DNA from: Adiantum capillus-veneris | Lineage: Eukaryota > Streptophyta > Polypodiopsida > Polypodiales > Pteridaceae | Length of the DNA stretch: 64,000 nucleotides | Assembly (NCBI GenBank): GCA_014529385.2 | Contig: CM043952.1 | Span: 64,311,370-64,375,369, forward strand | Reading direction: 5' to 3' | Shown: positions 60,103 to 64,000 of the stretch, one piece after another | Layout: each line of letters begins with the position of its first letter | How positions within the stretch are numbered: the first letter of the stretch is position 1 | Translations under genes and position numbers: made by a program | The notes under the pieces: generated by a model | Seen by the model: only the letters and a program-made list of their open reading frames with translations | Database searches by the model: none | What the model was told of the DNA's origin: nothing

Positions 60103-61440
60103 GGGCCCCAGTGTGTTCTTAATGTATCCAACATCCAGGCTGAACTTGACCTTCTTCTTATTGGCCTCGTCGAAGTGAAGGTGGATATATATATCTGCAG
60201 AAACTGCAGAAGTGTCCGGTTGTTCTCAAGCTTCTCAGACAAGGACGGAGAAGAATTTGTTGTAACCATACATGAACTTACCTCTAACAAGTGGTAGTCA
60301 AAATGCCCTCGTAATTTGGAGGGGATAGTAAAGGGAGGATTCTTTACCTAAAATGGTAAGCTGTATTTTTTCATGCTCTGAGCATGTAGAAATGCTTTGA
60401 GCATATTCAAGTGCTCTGAGCAATGATTCATTGTTTATGAGATCTCAATATGAATATTGCCAATAAGGAACTCTCCATCTCCCTCGCTTGGGAGTACATA
60501 ATGTAGAGTTTCTTGTGCAAGCAAGATTTGTCTCATTGGACTTCTATTTGTCAATTTGAAGATACTTCTATTCTCTCATAATGCTTTAAATCCATCTGCA
60601 ACATTTTTGGCATCTCGCTCAAAACACGATTCAGAAAAATCCAGGAAAGTCATGGCTCAGCTTGCGACCATGCCTGTTAAAAATTAAAAAATGTCAGTTG
60701 AGAGTAAGAGGAAAAGGAAAACTCGGGAAAACTCCCCCTTCGGATTTGAGAATAGTCGTGAAAGTCAACTATACACTCGCACTGTCACAATTGTTATCGA
60801 TGCTTACTGCGCATGGGGGCATCAGAAAGGTGGCTAAGAGAGCGACGAAAGCACATGCCCACGCGGTTAGGGCATCATGCTAGGTTTTGAGATTGGATGG
60901 GAGAGGGTTGGTCAACTATGCGACTTTTTGTTGACCATCATATTGTCTTGAGATTCTTGTTCACCCTTCCCTGCTTCCTTTCTGCTACTTGAATCGTAGA
61001 TTCTTTTCAGAGTGGTGCCATGAAGATCTGCTTGAGCTGCCGCTTTATCTTGATGGGTACTAATGACTTCTCAATCTCCTCTTTGTCTTGCTGTGTCAAA
61101 ACTTCTCTTTGATCGAAACTCGAAAGCTGCCTAGCAGAACATACCGAGCATCTCCGAGCAACTTCCAGCTACAGGCAGAGATGGTTTGATTTCAAAGGGT
61201 TTGCAAGAAAGTACATGTTCATGTAATCGCTGCCTTCATAGCAGATGAATGGTTGCAACCGATGCTGGTTGGCTGTGACTATGGTCTGCTCAATTTCAAG
61301 GGAAGGCCCTTTGACATTTGACAAGTTCTACTTACTAGTACATGACCCATCGCCTCCGGTGACAAAATATCACATGCAAGTGTACAATACTCCAGCTCTC
61401 CAACTGTCAATGAATACTCTAGTGTCTTCGGTTCCAATTT
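60103..61440 (+). other. TPST 3' UTR and downstream region
   Basis: No further coding domain recognised. An open frame at 60662-60883 is basic and shows no family. The TPST polyadenylation site is not evident. A short repeat array lies at 60374-60422. Confidence 0.45.
60374..60422. repeat. Three 11-bp near-palindromes at 19-bp spacing
   Basis: TGCTCTGAGCA at 60374-60384, TGCTTTGAGCA at 60393-60403 and TGCTCTGAGCA at 60412-60422. The outer copies are perfect palindromes around one base. Confidence 0.85.
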
Positions 61441-61449
61441 AACCTCTAT

Positions 61450-62520
61450 GTGACTACATCCTACCAAGCGCTAATAAGAATTCCCTTCGCCAAGCATGGT
61501 GTTTTTTCCAAGAGCCCCTAACAAACATTCTCATCACGGAAGTTTGACATAACTTCTTGCACAATGCCACATGCCTTCAACATTCCAGCTTCGATAATTG
61601 AATCACTTTGCAATTGCTCAAAATGGCAAATTGAAGTCCTTGGCCCTACCCTTAATGAACATATCCTGCAATCAATGCATTCTGAGAGAAAACATTCTAG
61701 ATATAAATTTCATTGGACACTATTTGTGCTTTTATTAAGAGACTGCACTTGACATACATGTTGATCATAGCAATACCAAGCAAGACTTGCTTCCCTAGGT
61801 GGCCTTGGCTAACATTTTCATCAAGAATTTGTTTGCTAATGTGGACTACTTTCATAATGCCTTCACATCCAAGCATAGGTAATCACATCTAGAGAGAAAC
61901 CCTGCCTTGTATTCATGGAAAACAATCCAACGCTTTCTAGTCGTATCATTGTCTTACACTCCCAGGTTCAGTGTTGATGTTAGTGTCAGAGCCTCGCTCC
62001 GACTCCTCAGGTATGGTACTGACACAATACTGATCTTCCCTTTCACAAATGAAGGTCATCAAGCACGTTTCATGTTTTCATGAACTCACTGGGCATACAT
62101 GTCAACCAAAGCAACGCAATAGCCCATTGCTTATTAACCCTAATCTACTATGCATATCTTGCATATCGATGCACTCCAATAGACAACATTCTGGACATGA
62201 AGCTATTCTGACACTTTTTATGCTTTTGTGAAGAGACATACATGTCAACCAAAGCAACACCAAGCATGGTGTGTTTCTCCAAGAGGCCCTTACTCATAAT
62301 CTCATGATGGACTTTTTTTGCTTTCGAACGTACCACCACACTTGGGCAATATATACTGACAAAGATTGGCCAAGCATGTCATTATTTATCAATAATCCCC
62401 TGATCTTGCTCTCAGCTAACTTCCTCTTTTTTGCCATAAGCAATCTTTTCATGAGTTTTTTAATGCACGTCTACCTGTTGCATAATGCAACACGTCTTGG
62501 AAAACACAAGCATAGCTGAT
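61450..62520 (-). pseudogene. Decayed PPR protein sequence
   Basis: On the minus strand several degenerate PPR units can be read, for example LGIAMINMYVKC (near 61780), NALIAGYV (near 61695) and LLEKHTMLGVALVDMY (near 62280). They correspond to the plant PLS-type repeat phrase ending in a Met-Tyr-x-Lys-Cys segment. Stops and frame changes break every stretch. It is followed by more units at 63480-64000, so one larger pseudogene is likely. Intact family members act in organelle RNA editing and processing. Confidence 0.65.
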
Positions 62521-63180
62521 CTCCATTTGGAAAGAAGCCATGGATCCGTGTTTGCTCTCAGCACTAGCACTACCCATGTTGGACAATAGGTTCAGCCCGT
62601 AGAAACAACAGCTCGAACACAACGCTTGTTATCTCAAAGGGTGCGCGCACATGAGAGCTTCGCTACAGGAAATACTTCGTGTTGCCACCCAACCATCTTC
62701 GCGCACAAGATGAAGCTTGCACCAGAGAAAACGCTCTCTCCCCCTTACTTTGAAGTTGGCCGCATCGTCTAACTGTGTCGTAAGTCCCTTGTTGTTGCAC
62801 GTGTAGGACTGGTGTGTCTTTCTCGTGTTCGATGGCTTCTATTGCACCCCTGTTTTTTGTTACAGGCAAAAACTCCAGTCATGGCCTGTGTGCAATCGTT
62901 CGCGCTAGGATTGTTGCTACTGGTGGCGAGCTCTCAATTGCGTCCCTTCACGCATCAAATAGTGGAGCAGATGCGTAGCAATCTGTCGCTCACCTTAGGT
63001 GTTCCGCTACTGAGCTATAGCAACTACTCTAGGAGCGCCAAACTTGACTCTAGGGTGAAAATTATCCTCTAGTCTACACGTGGCTTGGTTGAAATGGCAT
63101 TTCCTCAGCACTATATATGGCACGGGCCCCTTCAAATGGGATCAAGGGTGAAGGTGAGAATGGTGAGGCGCGCGCATTGT
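62521..63180. other. Sequence between the two PPR blocks
   Basis: No recognised gene. An open frame at 62812-63072 has a hydrophobic start (FALGLLLLVASS) but no family. It is probably insertion or unrelated DNA that split the PPR sequence. Confidence 0.4.
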
Positions 63181-63420
63181 AGGCCGTGCAATCAAATGCC
63201 ACATACTTCAATGAACGCATGCGGGCGTGGTGGTTAGAGCACATGCACCGCCCAAGGGAGGTCGTGGGTTCGAGGCTCAAGGTGCGGACCCGAATTTACC
63301 TACTTGCCCAAATTTACGTGTTGGTCCAAATTTTACTTTTCGCCCCGAATTCACAAATCGGCCCGAATTTACGAAAACACATTTGACGGCGCGAATGACC
63401 CTCACAGTTGATCACATTTG
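63181..63420 (+). mobile_element. tRNA-derived SINE candidate
   Basis: A tRNA-like head at about 63221-63290 has an A box (GTGGTTAGAGCA, 63229-63241) and a B box (GGTTCGAGGCT, 63267-63277) about 26 nt apart, as expected for an internal RNA polymerase III promoter. It is followed by a short body of repeated CCC(G/A)AATTTAC phrases. No full tRNA cloverleaf is present. Confidence 0.6.
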
Positions 63421-63479
63421 AAAATCCGCATGCCAATAGTGTGGGGAACACCCGATCACATTTGGACACAATCCCTTAT

Positions 63480-64000
63480 TTTTCATGAGATGAAATAGCC
63501 TAGAGCTTATTTGAGTTGAATATATCATGCTTGGCACACAAGTCAACTAAAGCATTGCCAAGTACGACGTTTTTTTTGAATCCACACTTGGCATACATAT
63601 TCACACAAGCCCTTAGCCATAACTTTTTTGTAGCATCCCCTTGATTGCTATTGTCAATATGGGTTTGCTTGCCCATGCCAACTTCTTGCATTTTGCCACA
63701 CATACCTTCTTCAAAATGCAAGCATTACATAGCATGGCATCTTTTTTCAACATTCCTTGACTAATCATCCCATTAAAAAGATTTTAACTTTGTCAACGTG
63801 TTGCATAATGCGACCTGTTGATCACACTTTGGAGAAAAGCCCTTGCTAGCTCCACATTTGTTGAAAATAATCGAAGCTTTTTGTCCGTGCCCATGCTTGG
63901 TGAAATACCTTGCAATTAGTGCACTCAAAGAGATTATGTCTTGGCCATGATCGTATTCAAGAAATTCTTGTGCTCTCAAAAGTATACCACACTTGGCATA
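63480..64000 (-). pseudogene. Decayed PPR protein sequence, second block (runs off the window)
   Basis: Minus-strand units read SLSALIARYFTKHGHGQKAS (near 63900), ACVNMYAKCGF (near 63600) and LGNALVDLCAKH (near 63545). These are weakly preserved PPR repeats with stops. It continues beyond 64000. Confidence 0.65.

Noticed and set aside
1-64000. CRISPR arrays, bacterial operons, rRNA genes or complete tRNA genes
   Set aside because: None seen. The window has spliced plant-type genes and LTR elements, and the only tRNA-like sequence is the SINE head at 63221-63290.

Overview
The window looks like nuclear DNA from a large-genome land plant, most likely a homosporous fern. The evidence is long introns with GT-AG borders, dense nested LTR retrotransposons, very long AG/CT microsatellites, a decayed pentatricopeptide-repeat (PPR) sequence of the kind abundant in ferns and lycophytes, and fragments of organellar DNA. 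The lineage assignment is inference. The sequence does not name the species.

Only one host gene is convincing. It is a plant-type tyrosylprotein sulfotransferase (TPST) on the + strand, with 12 exons between 8696 and 60102. The exons join with GT-AG borders and matching phases into one uninterrupted 520-residue frame: signal peptide, PAPS-binding 5' loop, 3'-phosphate motif, lumenal domain, C-terminal transmembrane helix and basic tail. Intron 3 is about 36.1 kb and intron 7 about 12.0 kb. Nearly everything else in the middle 50 kb is mobile DNA inside these two introns.

Layout: 1-2286 is AG microsatellites and diverged tandem repeats. 2287-7786 is a decayed Helitron-like element (Rep/HUH plus Pif1-type helicase) followed by an intact GIY-YIG nuclease-like reading frame, directly upstream of TPST. 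Intron 3 (9183-45277) holds a Ty3/gypsy chromovirus (family A, 10403-23199) whose LTR contains a non-autonomous gag-pro Gypsy element (10516-16443, TSD TCCGT). It then holds several family-B Gypsy derivatives that lack reverse transcriptase and integrase. These are nested with a further gag-deleted element (25134-29046), a nearly full-length Ty1/copia element (31407-37540, itself hit by a MULE-like MITE), inverted pairs of LTR fragments, and a patch of plastid rps7-like and mitochondrial atp4-like DNA next to a family-B copy. Intron 7 (47069-59109) holds LTR fragments, a chromovirus with both LTRs and a 5-bp TSD (49543-56013), another chromovirus fragment and a possible solo LTR.

Downstream of TPST (60103-64000) there is a short array of 11-bp near-palindromes, a decayed PPR sequence on the minus strand, and a tRNA-like SINE candidate. 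The working biology is that TPST would sulfate tyrosines of secreted peptide hormones in the Golgi. The mobile elements are almost all coding-defective, so mobility would need partners outside this window.
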